A model generated the notes under the pieces. That model worked only from the letters and a program-made list of their open reading frames with translations, had not been told where the DNA came from and did not search any database. A stretch of DNA of 64,000 bases from Paratinospora sagittata (lineage: Eukaryota > Streptophyta > Magnoliopsida > Ranunculales > Menispermaceae). The stretch lies in contig CM069604.1 of the NCBI GenBank assembly GCA_035771175.1, positions 20,275,115 through 20,339,114 of the forward strand. Direction: 5' to 3'. Each line of letters starts with the position of its first letter. Within the stretch, counting starts at the first letter, position 1. A program made the translations under genes and the position numbers. This document shows positions 48,909-61,993 of the stretch, piece after piece.

Positions 48909-49913
48909 TAAGGAATAGAAAAATCGAGCAAGCAGAAGTGTCAACATTTTTCTCGTTAGAAATATTAGATTTTAGTCTAAGACTTGAATCGCATGCTGTT
49001 GGGTTGTGTATCAAGTTCTCTATTGATAGATAGCAGGCTATAGTAGGTCGATATACACAAACCCGAGAACTCGTGTTTTTCAGACTTTCTGATAGCGTGT
49101 AATCAAGGCCTATCGCGATCAATTACCCATTTTACTAAAAATAGAAAGATCACGACAACAGCTTTATTGCAAGTTATCAAAGAGATACCGCGCTATAGAC
49201 AATTTTCCAGAAAAACTAATGTTTTATTATAGAACCCTATCAGCATGCTATCAACACTGATAGTGCGCTAGTGCCTTCTTGAAAGTTTTGACAAATTGGT
49301 GGATAGTCTTATTTTTGAAAAACTAAAGAATCGTTCCATTAACTGAAAACATATTGATATAAGATTAAAAACTTTTAAAAAATTCAAAACTATTGAAATT
49401 ATGATTAAAACCTTTCGAAAAACATCTTTTCAAATTGAAATACTATACCGAAGTGATTTTGAAGACTTTGCTATTTTCAGTGTTTTAGTGCTGAGATTGA
49501 TCGAGAAGTTACCCTACACCCCAAAGCTAAACCTAATGCATTAGACACAAGATATGTCTTCAATCTTCGAGGTTGATCTTTGTAGACTTCGAAAGGAGGT
49601 TATCTGCACGACAGTTTGCAATTTTGATTCGTTTTGAAGTTTGTTTGGGCAAATGCAAGAATCACGACTTTCTTCTATTTAAACACTCCTCGGAAAGCTC
49701 AGTCTAACTTGCAAAAATCGTGTGTGTTCTATCTTTGAAAATCAGAGAATGAGGGTTTTATAAAATTAGCAGTTGCAGGTTAAAGAGCAAGAGAGTACAG
49801 AATGATTTGAATTTAAAACGTCGTTTAATCTAAAGTTGTTTTGGGCGTGCGAGACAATGAGAATCTGGTGTTGGTAGAGAATATTTCAATTAAGATAACC
49901 TGACAAAACTGTG
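48909..49913 (+). repeat. Monomer 50, chimera: Y head, V second half
   Basis: 1,005 bp. Y marks to GTGTAATCAAGG, then CCTTCTTGAAAG and ACTGAAAAC from V. Private: CAAAGAGATACC. Confidence 0.88.
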
Positions 49914-50918
49914 TAAGGAATAGAAAAATCGAGCAAGCAGAAGTGTCAACATTTTTCTCGTTAGAAATATTAGATTTTAGTCTAAGACTTGAATCGCATG
50001 CTGTTGGGTTGTGTATCAAGTTCTCTATTGATAGATAGCAGGCTATAGTAGGTCGATATACACAAACCCGAGAACTCGTGTTTTTCAGACTTTCTGATAG
50101 CGTGTAATCAAGGCCTATCGCGATCAATTACCCATTTTACTAAAAATAGAAAGATCACGACAACAGCTTTATTGCAAGTTATCAAAGGAGATACCGCGCT
50201 ATAGACAATTTTCCAGAAAAACAAATGTTTTATTATAGAACCCTATCAGCATGCTATCAACACTGATAGTGCGCTAGTGCCTTCTTGAAAGTTTTGACAA
50301 ATTGGTGGATAGTCTTATTTTTGAAAAACTAAAGAATCGTTCCATTAACTCAAAACATATTAATATAAGATTAAAAACTTTTAAAAAATTCAAAACTATT
50401 GAAATTATGATTAAAACCTTTCGAAAAACATCTTTTCAAAATGAAATACTATATCGAAGTGATTTTGAAGACTTTGCTATTTTCAGAGTTTTACTGCTGA
50501 GATTGATTGAGAAGCTACCCTACACCCCAAAGCTAAAACTAATGCATTAGACATGAAATATGTCTTCAATCTTCCAGGTTATCTGTGTAGACTTCGAAAG
50601 GAGGTTCTCTGCATGACAGTTTGCAATTTTGATTCGTTTTGAAGTTTGTTTGGGCAAATGCAAGAATCACGACTTTCTTCTATTTAAACACTCTTTGGAA
50701 AGCTCAGTCTAACTTGCAAAAATCGTGTGTGTTCTATCTTTGAAAATCGGAAAATGAAGGTTTTATAAATTTAGCAGTTGCAGGTTAAAGAGCAAGAGAG
50801 TACATAATGATTTGAATTTTAAACGTTGTTTAGTCTAAAGTTGTTTTGGGCGTGCGAGACAATGTGAATCTGGTGTTAGTAGAGAATATTTCAATTAAGA
50901 TAACCTGACAAAACTGCG
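49914..50918 (+). repeat. Monomer 51, Y head with distinct second half
   Basis: 1,005 bp. It shares CTATCGCGATC with monomer 50. It has ATATTAATATAAG and a shortened CAGGTTATCTGTG. Confidence 0.88.
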
Positions 50919-51926
50919 TAAGGAATAGAAAAATCGAGCACAAGCAGAAGTGTCAACATTTTTCTCGTTAGAAATATTAGATTTTAGTCCAACACTTGGA
51001 TCGCGTGCTATTGGGGTGTGTATCATGTTCTCTATTGACAGATAGCAGGCTATAGCAGGTCAATATACACAAACCCGAGAACTCTTATTTTTCAGACTTT
51101 CCGATAGCGTGTTATCAAGGCCTATAGCGCGCTATTGCCCATTTTACTAAAAATAAAAAGATCACAATAACAGCTTTATTGCGAGTTATCAAAGGGGATA
51201 CCGCGCTATAGACAATTTTCCCGAAAAATAAATGTTTTATTAGAGAACCCTATCAGCATGCTATCAACACTGATAGTGCGCTAGTGCCTTCTGGAAAGTT
51301 TTGACAAATTGGTGGATAGTCTTATTTTTGAAAAACTAAAGAATCGTTCCATTAACTCAAAACATATTGATATAAGATTAAAAACTTTAAAAAAATTCAA
51401 AACTATTGAAATTATGATTAAAACCTTTCGAAAAACATCTTTTCAAATTGAAATACTATACCAAAGTGATTTTGAAGACTTTGCTATTTTCAGAGTTTTA
51501 GTGCTGAGATTGATCGAGAAGTTACCCTACACCCCAAAGCTAAACCTAATGCATTAGACATGAGATATGTCTTCAATCTTCGAGGTTGATCTTTGTAGAC
51601 TTCGAAAGGAGGTTATCTGCACGACAGTTTGCAATTTTGATTCGTTTTGAAGTTTGTTTGGGTAAATACAAGAATCACGACTTTCTTCTATTCAAACACT
51701 CTTCAGAAAGCTCAGTCTAGCTTGCAAAAATCGTGTGTGTTCTATCTTTGAAAATCAGAGAATGAGGGTTTTATAAAATTAGCAGTTGCAGGTTAAAGAG
51801 CAAGAGAGTACAGAATGATTTGAATTTAAAATGTTGTTCAATCAAAAGTTGTTTTGGGCGTGCGAGACAATGGGAATCTGGTGTTAGTAGAGAATATTTC
51901 AATTAAGATAACCTGGCAAAACTGTG
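50919..51926 (+). repeat. Monomer 52, unassigned
   Basis: 1,008 bp. Two-base insertion in the conserved head (GAGCACAAGCAG near 50937); TTGGGGTGTG; ACTCTTATTTTTC. Confidence 0.88.
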
Positions 51927-52931
51927 TAAGGAATAGAAAAATCGAGCAAGCAGAAGTGTCAACATTTTTCTCGTTAGAAATACTAGATTTTAGTCTAAGA
52001 CTTGGAACGCTTGCTATTGGGTTGTGTATCATGTTCTCTATTGACAGATAGCAGGCTATAGCAGGTCGATATACACAAACCCGAGAACTCGTGTTTTTCA
52101 GACTTTCCGATAGCGTGTTATCAAAGCCTATAGCGCGCTATTGCCCATTTTACTAAAAATAGAAAGATCACAACAACAACTTTATTGTGAGTTATCAAAG
52201 GGGATAACGCGCTATATACAATTTTCCAGAAAAACAAATGTTTTACTATAGAACCCTATCAGCGTGCTATCAACACTGATAGTGCGCTAGTGCTTTCTGG
52301 AAAGTTTTGGCAAATTGCTGGATAGCCTTATTTTTAAAAAATAAAGAATCATTCCATTAACTCAAAACATATTGATATAAGATTAAAAACTTTAAAAAAA
52401 TTCAAAACTACTGAAATTATGATTAAAACCTTTCGAAAAGCATCTTTTCAAAATGAAATACTATATCGAAGTGATTTTGAAGACTTTGCAATTTTCAGAG
52501 TTTTAGTGCTGAGATTAATCGAGAAGTTACCCTACACCCCAAAGCTAAAACTAATGCATTAGACAAGAGATATGTCTTCAATCTTCGAGGTTGATCTTTG
52601 TAGACTTCAAAAGGAGGTTCTCTGCACGACAGTTTGCAATTTTGATTCGTTTTGAAGTTTGTTTGGGCAAATGCAAGAATCACGACTTTCTTCTATTTAA
52701 ACACTCCTCGGAAAGCTCAGTCTAACTTGCAAAAATCGTGTGTGTTCTATGTTTGAAAATCAGAGAATGAGGGTTTTATAAAATTAGCAGTTGCAGGTTA
52801 AAGAGCAAGAGAGTACAAAATGATTTGAATTTAAAATGTTGTTCAATCAAAAGTTGTTTTGGGCGTGCGAGACAATGGGAATCTGGTGTTAGTAGAGAAT
52901 ATTTCAATTAAGATAACCTTACAAAACTGTG
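51927..52931 (+). repeat. Monomer 53, V-like with left-family patch
   Basis: 1,005 bp. Head has GGAACGCTTGC. The patch at 52,206-52,375 is described separately. Confidence 0.88.
52206..52375 (+). repeat. Left-family patch in the monomer at 51927
   Basis: This monomer is right-family on both sides, yet in this interval it has left-family GGGGATAACGCG, CAGCGTGCTATC, TTGCTGGATAGCC and AATCATTCC. It returns to GATATAAGATT at about 52,374. The patch of roughly 170 bp covers subrepeats 2-3. Confidence 0.7.
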
Positions 52932-53937
52932 TAAGGAATAGAAAAATCGAGCAAGCAGAAGTGTCAACATTTTTGTCGTTAGAAATACTAGATTTTAGTC
53001 TAAGACTTGGATCGCTTGCTATTGGGTTGTGTATCATGTTCTCTATTGACAGATAGCATGCTATAACAGGTCGATATACACAAACCCGAGAACTCGTGTT
53101 TTTCAGACTTTCCGATAGCGTGTTATCAAGGCTTATAGCGCGCTATTGCCCATTTTACTAAAAATAGAATGATCACAACAACAGCTTTATTGCGAGTTAT
53201 CAAAGGGGATACCGCGCTATAGACAATTTTCCAGAAAAATAAATGTTTTTTTATAGAACTCTATCAGCATGCTATCAACACTGATAGTGCGCTAGTGCCT
53301 TCTTGAAAGTTTTGACAAATTGGTGGATAGTCTTATTTTTGAAAAACTAAAGAATCGTTCCATTAACTGAAAACATATTGATATAAGATTAAAAACTTTT
53401 AAAAAACTCAAAACTATTGAAATTATGATTAAAACCTTTCGAAAAACATCTTTTCAAATTGAAATACTATACCGAAGTGATTTTGAAGACTTTGCTATTT
53501 TCAGTGTTTTAGTGCTGAGATTGATCGAGAAGTTACCCTACACCCCAAAGCTAAACCTAATGCATTAGACACGAGATATGTCTTCAATCTTCGAGGTTGA
53601 TCTTTGTAGACTTCGAAAGGAGGTTATCTGCACGACAGTTTGCAATTTTGATTCGTTTTGAAGTTTGTTTGGGCAAATGCAAGAATCACGACTTTCTTCT
53701 ATTTAAACACTCTTCGGAAAGCTCAGTCTAACTTGCAAAAATCATGTGTGTTCTTTCTTTGAAAATTAGAGAATGAGGGTTTTATAAAATTAGCAGTCGC
53801 AGGTTAAAGAGCAAGAGAGTACGGAATGATTTGAATTTAAAACGTTGTTTAATCTAAAGTTGTTTTGGGCGTGCGAGACAATGAGAATCTGGTGTTGGTA
53901 GAGAATATTTCAATTAAGATAACCTGACAAAATTGTG
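52932..53937 (+). repeat. Monomer 54, V-like
   Basis: 1,006 bp. Private TTTTTGTCGTTAG and GTTTTTTTATAGAAC. Copy 2 of the 17-monomer repeat starts within it at 53,656. Confidence 0.88.
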
Positions 53938-54945
53938 TAAGGAATAGAAAAATCGAGCAAGCAGAAGTGTCAACATTTTTCTCGTTAGAAATATTAGATT
54001 TTAGTCTAAGACTTGGATCGCATGCTATTGGGTTGTTTATCATGTTCTCTATTGATAGATAGCAGGCTATAGTAGGTCGATATACACAAACCCGAGAACT
54101 CCCGTTTTTTCAGACTTTCTGATAGCGTGTTATCAAGGCCTATAGCGCTCTATTACCCATTTTACTAAAAATAGAAAGATCACGACAACAGCTTTATCGC
54201 AAGTTATCAAAGGGGATACCGCGCTATAGATAATTTTCCAGAAAAACTAATGTTTTATTATAGAACCCTATCAGCATGCTATCAACACTGATAGTGCGCT
54301 AGTGCCTTCTGGAAAAGTTTTGGCAAATTGGTGGATAGTCTTATTTTTGAAAAACTAAAGACTCGTTCCATTAACTCAAAACATATTGATATAAGATTAA
54401 AAACTTTAAAAAAATTCAAAACTATTGAAATTATGATTAAAACCTTTCGAAAAACATCTTTTCAAATTGAAATACTATACCGAAGTGATTTTTAAGACTT
54501 TGCTATTTTTAGAGTTTTAGTGCTGAGATTGATCGAGAAGTTACCCTACACCCCAAAGTTAAACCTAATGCATTAGACATGAGATATGTCTTCAATCTTC
54601 GAGGTTGATCTTTGTAGACTTCGAAAGGAGGTTATCTGCACGACAGTTTGCAATTTTGATTCATTTTGAAGTTTGTTTGGGCAAATGCAAGAATCACGAC
54701 TTTCTTCTATTTAAACACTCTTCGGAAAGCTCAGTCTAACTTGCAAAAATCATGTGTGTTCTTTCTTTGAAAATTAGAGAATGAGGGTTTTATAAAATTA
54801 GCAGTCGCAGGTTAAAGAGCAAGAGAGTACGGAATGATTTGAATTTAAAACGTTGTTTAATCTAAAGTTGTTTTGGGCGTGCGAGACAATGAGAATCTGG
54901 TGTTGGTAGAGAATATTTCAATTAAGATAACCTGACAAAATTGTG
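53938..54945 (+). repeat. Monomer 55, type X
   Basis: 1,008 bp. Copy of monomer 38. Confidence 0.9.
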
Positions 54946-55953
54946 TAAGGAATAGAAAAATCGAGCAAGCAGAAGTGTCAACATTTTTCTCGTTAGAAAT
55001 ATTAGATTTTAGTCTAAGACTTGGATCGCATGCTATTGGGTTGTTTATCATGTTCTCTATTGATAGATAGCAGGCTATAGTAGGTCGATATACACAAACC
55101 CGAGAACTCCCGTTTTTTCAGACTTTCTGATAGCGTGTTATCAAGGCCTATAGCGCTCTATTACCCATTTTACTAAAAATAGAAAGATCACGACAACAGC
55201 TTTATCGCAAGTTATCAAAGGGGATACCGCGCTATAGATAATTTTCCAGAAAAACTAATGTTTTATTATAGAACCCTATCAGCATGCTATCAACACTGAT
55301 AGTGCGCTAGTGCCTTCTGGAAAAGTTTTGGCAAATTGGTGGATAGTCTTATTTTTGAAAAACTAAAGACTCGTTCCATTAACTCAAAACATATTGATAT
55401 AAGATTAAAAACTTTAAAAAAATTCAAAACTATTGAAATTATGATTAAAACCTTTCGAAAAACATCTTTTCAAATTGAAATACTATACCGAAGTGATTTT
55501 TAAGACTTTGCTATTTTTAGAGTTTTAGTGCTGAGATTGATCGAGAAGTTACCCTACACCCCAAAGTTAAACCTAATGCATTAGACATGAGATATGTCTT
55601 CAATCTTCGAGGTTGATCTTTGTAGACTTCGAAAGGAGGTTATCTGCACGACAGTTTGCAATTTTGATTCATTTTGAAGTTTGTTTGGGCAAATGCAAGA
55701 ATCACGACTTTCTTCTATTTAAACACTCCTCGGAAAGCTCAGTCTAACTTGCAAAAATCGTGTGTGTTCTATCTTTGAAAATCAGAGAATGAGGGTTTTA
55801 TAAAATTAGCAGTTGCAGGTTAAAGAGCAAGAGAGTACAGAATGATTTGAATTTAAAACGTCGTTTAATCTAAAGTTGTTTTGGGCGTGCGAGACAATGA
55901 GAATCTGGTGTTGGTAGAGAATATTTCAATTAAGATAACCTGACAAAACTGTG
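54946..55953 (+). repeat. Monomer 56, type X
   Basis: 1,008 bp. Copy of monomer 39, with the same CACTCCTCGG tail. Confidence 0.9.
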
Positions 55954-56960
55954 TAAGGAATAGAAAAATCGAGCAAGCAGAAGTGTCAACATTTTTCTCG
56001 TTAGAAATATTAGATTTTAGTCTAAGACTTGAATCGCATGCTGTTGGGTTGTGTATCAAGTTCTCTATTGATAGATAGCAGGCTATAGTAGGTCGATATA
56101 CACAAACCCGAGAACTCGTGTTTTTCAGACTTTCTGATAGCGTGTAATCAAGGCCTATAGCGATCAATTACCCATTTTACTAAAAATAGAAAGATCACGA
56201 CAACAGCTTTATTGCAAGTTATCAAAGGAGATACCGCGCTATAGACAATTTTCCAGAAAAACTAATGTTTTATTATAGAACCCTATCAGCATGCTATCAA
56301 CACTGATAGTGCGCTAGTGCCTTCTGGGAAAGTTTTGGCAAATTGGTGGATAGTCTTATTTTTGAAAAACTAAAGAATCGTTCCATTAACTCAAAACATA
56401 TTGATATAAGATTAAAAACTTTAAAAAAATTCAAAACTATTGAAATTATGATTAAAACCTTTCGAAAAACATCTTTTCAAATTGAAATACTATACCGAAG
56501 TGATTTTGAAGACTTTGCTATTTTCAGAGTTTTAGTGCTGAGATTGATGAAGAAGTTACCCTACACCCCAAAGTAAAACCTAATGCATTAGACATGAGAG
56601 ATGTCTTCAATCTTCGAGGTTGATCTTTGTAGACTTCGAAAGGAGGTTATCTGCACGACAGTTTGCAATTTTGATTCATTTTGAAGTTTGTTTGGGCAAA
56701 TGCAAGAATCACGACTTTCTTCTATTTAAACACTCTTCGGAAAGCTCAGTCTAACTTGCAAAAATCATGTGTGTTCTATCTTTGAAAATCAGAGAATGAG
56801 GGTTTCATAAAATTAGCAGTTGCAGGTTAAAGAGCAAGAGAGTACAGAATGATTTGAATTTAACACGTCGTTTAATCTAAAGTTGTTTTGGTCGTGCGAG
56901 ACAATGAGAATCTGGTGTTGGTAGAGAATATTTCAATTAAGATAACCTGACAAAACTGTG
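55954..56960 (+). repeat. Monomer 57, type Y
   Basis: 1,007 bp. Copy of monomer 40. Confidence 0.9.
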
Positions 56961-57967
56961 TAAGGAATAGAAAAATCGAGCAAGCAGAAGTGTCAACATT
57001 TTTCTCGTTAGAAATATTAGATTTTAGTCTAAGACTTGAATCGCATGCTATTGGGTTGTGTATCATGTTCTCTATTGATAAATAGCATGCTATAGTAAGT
57101 CGATATACACAAACCCGAGAACTCGTGTTTTTCAGACTTTCTGAAAGCGTGTTATCAAGGCCTATAGCGCTCTATTACCCATTTTACTAAAAATAGAAAG
57201 ATCACGACAACAGCTTTATTGCAAGTTATCAAAGGGGATACCGCGCTATAGACAATTTTCCAGAAAAACTAATGTTTTATTATAGAACCCTATCAGCATG
57301 CTATCAACACTGATAGTGCGCTAGTGCGTTCTGGGAAAGTTTTGGCAAATTGGTGGATAGCCTTATTTTTGAAAAACTAAAGAATCGTTCCATTAACTCA
57401 AAACATATTGATATAAGATTAAAAACTTTAAAAAAATTCAAAACTATTGAAATTATGATTAAAACCTTTCGAAAAACATCTTTTCAAATTGAAATACTAT
57501 AACGAAGTGATTTTTAAGACTTTGCTATTTTTAGAGTTTTAGTGCTGAGATTGATCGAGAAGTTACCCTACACCCCAAAGTTAAACCTAATGCATTAGAC
57601 ATGAGATATGTCTTCAATCTTCGAGGTTGATCTTTGTAGACTTCGAAAGGAGGTTATCTGCACGACAGTTTGCAATTTTGATTCATTTTGAAGTTTGTTT
57701 GGGCAAATGCAAGAATCACGACTTTCTTCTATTTAAACACTCCTCGGAAAGCTCAGTCTAACTTGCAAAAATCGTGTGTGTTCTATCTTTGAAAATCAGA
57801 GAATGAGGGTTTTATAAAATTAGCAGTTGCAGGTTAAAGAGCAAGAGAGTACAGAATGATTTTAATTTAAAACGTCGTTTAATCTAAAGTTGTTTTGGGC
57901 GTGCGAGACAATGAGAATCTGGTGTTGGTAGAGAATATTTCAATTAAGATAACCTGACAAAACTGTG
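56961..57967 (+). repeat. Monomer 58, type Z
   Basis: 1,007 bp. Copy of monomer 41, including ACTATAACGAAG. Confidence 0.9.
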
Positions 57968-58974
57968 TAAGGAATAGAAAAATCGAGCAAGCAGAAGTGT
58001 CAACATTTTTCTCGTTAGAAATATTAGATTTTAGTCTAAGACTTGAATCGCATGCTGTTGGGTTGTGTATCAAGTTCTCTATTGATAGATAGCAGGCTAT
58101 AGTAGGTCGATATACACAAACCCGAGAACTCGTGTTTTTCAGACTTTCTGATAGCGTGTTATCAAGGCCTATAGCGCTCTATTACCCATTTTACTAAAAA
58201 TAGAAAGATCACGACAACAGCTTTATCGCAAGTTATCAAAGGGGATACCGCGCTATAGATAATTTTCCAGAAAAACTAATGTTTTATTATAGAACCCTAT
58301 CAGCATGCTATCAACACTGATAGTGCGCTAGTGCCTTCTGGAAAAGTTTTGGCAAATTGGTGGATAGTCTTATTTTTGAAAAACTAAAGACTCGTTCCAT
58401 TAACTCAAAACATATTGATATAAGATTAAAAACTTTAAAAAAATTCAAAACTATTGAAATTATGATTAAAACCTTTCGAAAAACATCTTTTCAAATTGAA
58501 ATACTATACCGAAGTGATTTTTAAGACTTTGCTATTTTTAGAGTTTTAGTGCTGAGATTGATCGAGAAGTTACCCTACACCCCAAAGTTAAACCTAATGC
58601 ATTAGACATGAGATATGTCTTCAATCTTCGAGGTTGATCTTTGTAGACTTCGAAAGGAGGTTATCTGCACGACAGTTTGCAATTTTGATTCATTTTGAAG
58701 TTTGTTTGGGCAAATGCAAGAATCACGACTTTCTTCTATTTAAACACTCCTCGGAAAGCTCAGTCTAACTTGCAAAAATCGTGTGTGTTCTATCTTTGAA
58801 AATCAGAGAATGAGGGTTTTATAAAATTAGCAGTTGCAGGTTAAAGAGCAAGAGAGTACAGAATGATTTGAATTTAAAACGTCGTTTAATCTAAAGTTGT
58901 TTTGGGCGTGCGAGACAATGAGAATCTGGTGTTGGTAGAGAATATTTCAATTAAGATAACCTGACAAAACTGTG
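57968..58974 (+). repeat. Monomer 59, type W
   Basis: 1,007 bp. Copy of monomer 42. Confidence 0.9.
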
Positions 58975-59981
58975 TAAGGAATAGAAAAATCGAGCAAGCA
59001 GAAGTGTCAACATTTTTCTCGTTAGAAATATTAGATTTTAGTCTAAGACTTGAATCGCATGCTGTTGGGTTGTGTATCAAGTTCTCTATTGATAGATAGC
59101 AGGCTATAGTAGGTCGATATACACAAACCCGAGAACTCGTGTTTTTCAGACTTTCTGATAGCGTGTAATCAAGGCCTATAGCGATCAATTACCCATTTTA
59201 CTAAAAATAGAAAGATCACGACAACAGCTTTATTGCAAGTTATCAAAGGAGATACCGCGCTATAGACAATTTTCCAGAAAAACTAATGTTTTATTATAGA
59301 ACCCTATCAGCATGCTATCAACACTGATAGTGCGCTAGTGCCTTCTGGGAAAGTTTTGGCAAATTGGTGGATAGTCTTATTTTTGAAAAACTAAAGAATC
59401 GTTCCATTAACTCAAAACATATTGATATAAGATTAAAAACTTTAAAAAAATTCAAAACTATTGAAATTATGATTAAAACCTTTCGAAAAACATCTTTTCA
59501 AATTGAAATACTATACCGAAGTGATTTTGAAGACTTTGCTATTTTCAGAGTTTTAGTGCTGAGATTGATGAAGAAGTTACCCTACACCCCAAAGTAAAAC
59601 CTAATGCATTAGACATGAGAGATGTCTTCAATCTTCGAGGTTGATCTTTGTAGACTTCGAAAGGAGGTTATCTGCACGACAGTTTGCAATTTTGATTCAT
59701 TTTGAAGTTTGTTTGGGCAAATGCAAGAATCACGACTTTCTTCTATTTAAACACTCTTCGGAAAGCTCAGTCTAACTTGCAAAAATCATGTGTGTTCTAT
59801 CTTTGAAAATCAGAGAATGAGGGTTTCATAAAATTAGCAGTTGCAGGTTAAAGAGCAAGAGAGTACAGAATGATTTGAATTTAACACGTCGTTTAATCTA
59901 AAGTTGTTTTGGTCGTGCGAGACAATGAGAATCTGGTGTTGGTAGAGAATATTTCAATTAAGATAACCTGACAAAACTGTG
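58975..59981 (+). repeat. Monomer 60, type Y
   Basis: 1,007 bp. Copy of monomer 43. Confidence 0.9.
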
Positions 59982-60987
59982 TAAGGAATAGAAAAATCGA
60001 GCAAGCAGAAGTGTCAACATTTTTCTCGTTAGAAATATTAGATTTTAGTCTAAGACTTGAATCGCATGCTATTGGGTTGTGTATCATGTTCTCTATTGAT
60101 AAATAGCATGCTATAGTAAGTCGATATACACAAACCCGAGAACTCGTGTTTTTCAGACTTTCTGAAAGCGTGTTATCAAGGCCTATAGCGCTCTATTACC
60201 CATTTTACTAAAAATAGAAAGATCACGACAACAGCTTTATTGCAAGTTATCAAAGGGGATACCGCGCTATAGACAATTTTCCAGAAAAACTAATGTTTTA
60301 TTATAGAACCCTATCAGCATGCTATCAACACTGATAGTGCGCTAGTGCGTTCTGGGAAAGTTTTGGCAAATTGGTGGATAGCCTTATTTTTGAAAAACTA
60401 AAGAATCGTTCCATTAACTCAAAACATATTGATATAAGATTAAAAACTTTTAAAAACTTCAAAACTATTGAAATTATGATTAAAACCTTTCGAAAAACAT
60501 CTTTTGAAAATGAAATACTATATCGAAGTGATTTTGAAGGCTTTGCAATTTTCAGAGTTTTAGTGCTGAGATTGATCGAGAAGTTATCCTACACCCCAAA
60601 GCTAAAACTAATGCATTAGACATGAGATAAGTCTTCAATCTTTGAGGTTGATCTTTGCAGACTTCGAAATGAGGTTTCTGCAAGACAGTTTGCAATTTTT
60701 ATTCGTTTCGAAGTTTGTTCGGGCAAATGCAAGAATCACGACTTTCTTCTATTTCAACACTCTTCGGAAAGCTCAGTCTAACTTGCAAAAATCGTTTGTG
60801 TTCTATCTTTGAAAATCAGAGCATGAGGGTTTTATAAAATTAGCAGTTGCAGGTTAAAGAGCAAGAGAGTACAAAGTGATTTGAATTCAAAACGTTGTTT
60901 AATCTAAAGTTGTTTTGGGCGTGCGAGACAATGGGAATCTGGTGTTAGTAGAGAATATTTCAATTAAGATAACCTTACAAAACTGTG
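59982..60987 (+). repeat. Monomer 61, type Z'
   Basis: 1,006 bp. Copy of monomer 44, with the AAAAACTTC form and not that of monomer 48. Confidence 0.9.
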
Positions 60988-61993
60988 TAAGGAATAGAAA
61001 AATCGAGCAAGCAGAAGTGTCAACATTTTTCTCGTTAGAAATACTAGATTTTAGTCTAAGACTTGGATCGCTTGCTATTGGGTTGTGTATCATGTTCTCT
61101 ATTGACAGATAGCATGCTATAACAGGTCGATATACACAAACCCGAGAACTCGTGTTTTTCAGACTTTCCGATAGCGTGTTATCAAGGCTTATAGCGCGCT
61201 ATTGCCCATTTTACTAAAAATAGAATGATCACAACAACAGCTTTATTGCGAGTTATCAAAGGGGATACCGCGCTATAGACAATTTTCCAGAAAAATAAAT
61301 GTTTTATTATAGAACCCTATCAGCATGCTATCAACACTGATAGTGCGCTAGTGCCTTCTTGAAAGTTTTGACAAATTGGTGGATAGTCTTATTTTTGAAA
61401 AACTAAAGAATCGTTCCATTAACTGAAAACATATTGATATAAGATTAAAAACTTTTAAAAAACTCAAAACTATTGAAATTATGATTAAAACCTTTCGAAA
61501 AACATCTTTTCAAATTGAAATACTATACCGAAGTGATTTTTAAGACTTTGCTATTTTTAGAGTTTTAGTGCTGAGATTGATCGAGAAGTTACCCTACACC
61601 CCAAAGTTAAACCTAATGCATTAGACATGAGATATGTCTTCAATCTTCGAGGTTGATCTTTGTAGACTTCGAAAGGAGGTTATCTGCACGACAGTTTGCA
61701 ATTTTGATTCATTTTGAAGTTTGTTTGGGCAAATGCAAGAATCACGACTTTCTTCTATTTAAACACTCCTCGGAAAGCTCAGTCTAACTTGCAAAAATCG
61801 TGTGTGTTCTATCTTTGAAAATCAGAGAATGAGGGTTTTATAAAATTAGCAGTTGCAGGTTAAAGAGCAAGAGAGTACAGAATGATTTGAATTTAAAACG
61901 TCGTTTAATCTAAAGTTGTTTTGGGCGTGCGAGACAATGAAAATCTGGTGTTGGTAGAGAATATTTCAATTAAGATAACCTGACAAAACTGTG
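60988..61993 (+). repeat. Monomer 62, type V
   Basis: 1,006 bp. Copy of monomer 45. Confidence 0.9.

Larger units (their letters stand above)
45890..49100 (+). repeat. Y-Z'-V-W unit, copy 2, incomplete
   Basis: Agreement with copy 1 ends at 49101. There the W form GTGTTATCAAGG is replaced by the Y form GTGTAATCAAGG, so the fourth monomer is a different type (Y'). Only about 3.2 kb of the unit is repeated. Confidence 0.8.
36545..53655 (+). repeat. 17-monomer higher-order repeat, copy 1 (17,111 bp)
   Basis: The monomer order from 36827 is X X Y Z W Y Z' V W Y Z' V Y' Y'' then three unlike monomers. The order and exact lengths of the first nine (1008, 1008, 1007, 1007, 1007, 1007, 1006, 1006, 1007) recur 17,111 bp later. 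The left limit is the base before 36545 (A at 36544, G at 53655). Rare variants are shared only across this offset: AACATGTCG at 46798 and 63909, AAAAACTTC near 43340 and 60451, and CAATGAAAATC near 44824 and 61935. Confidence 0.88.
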
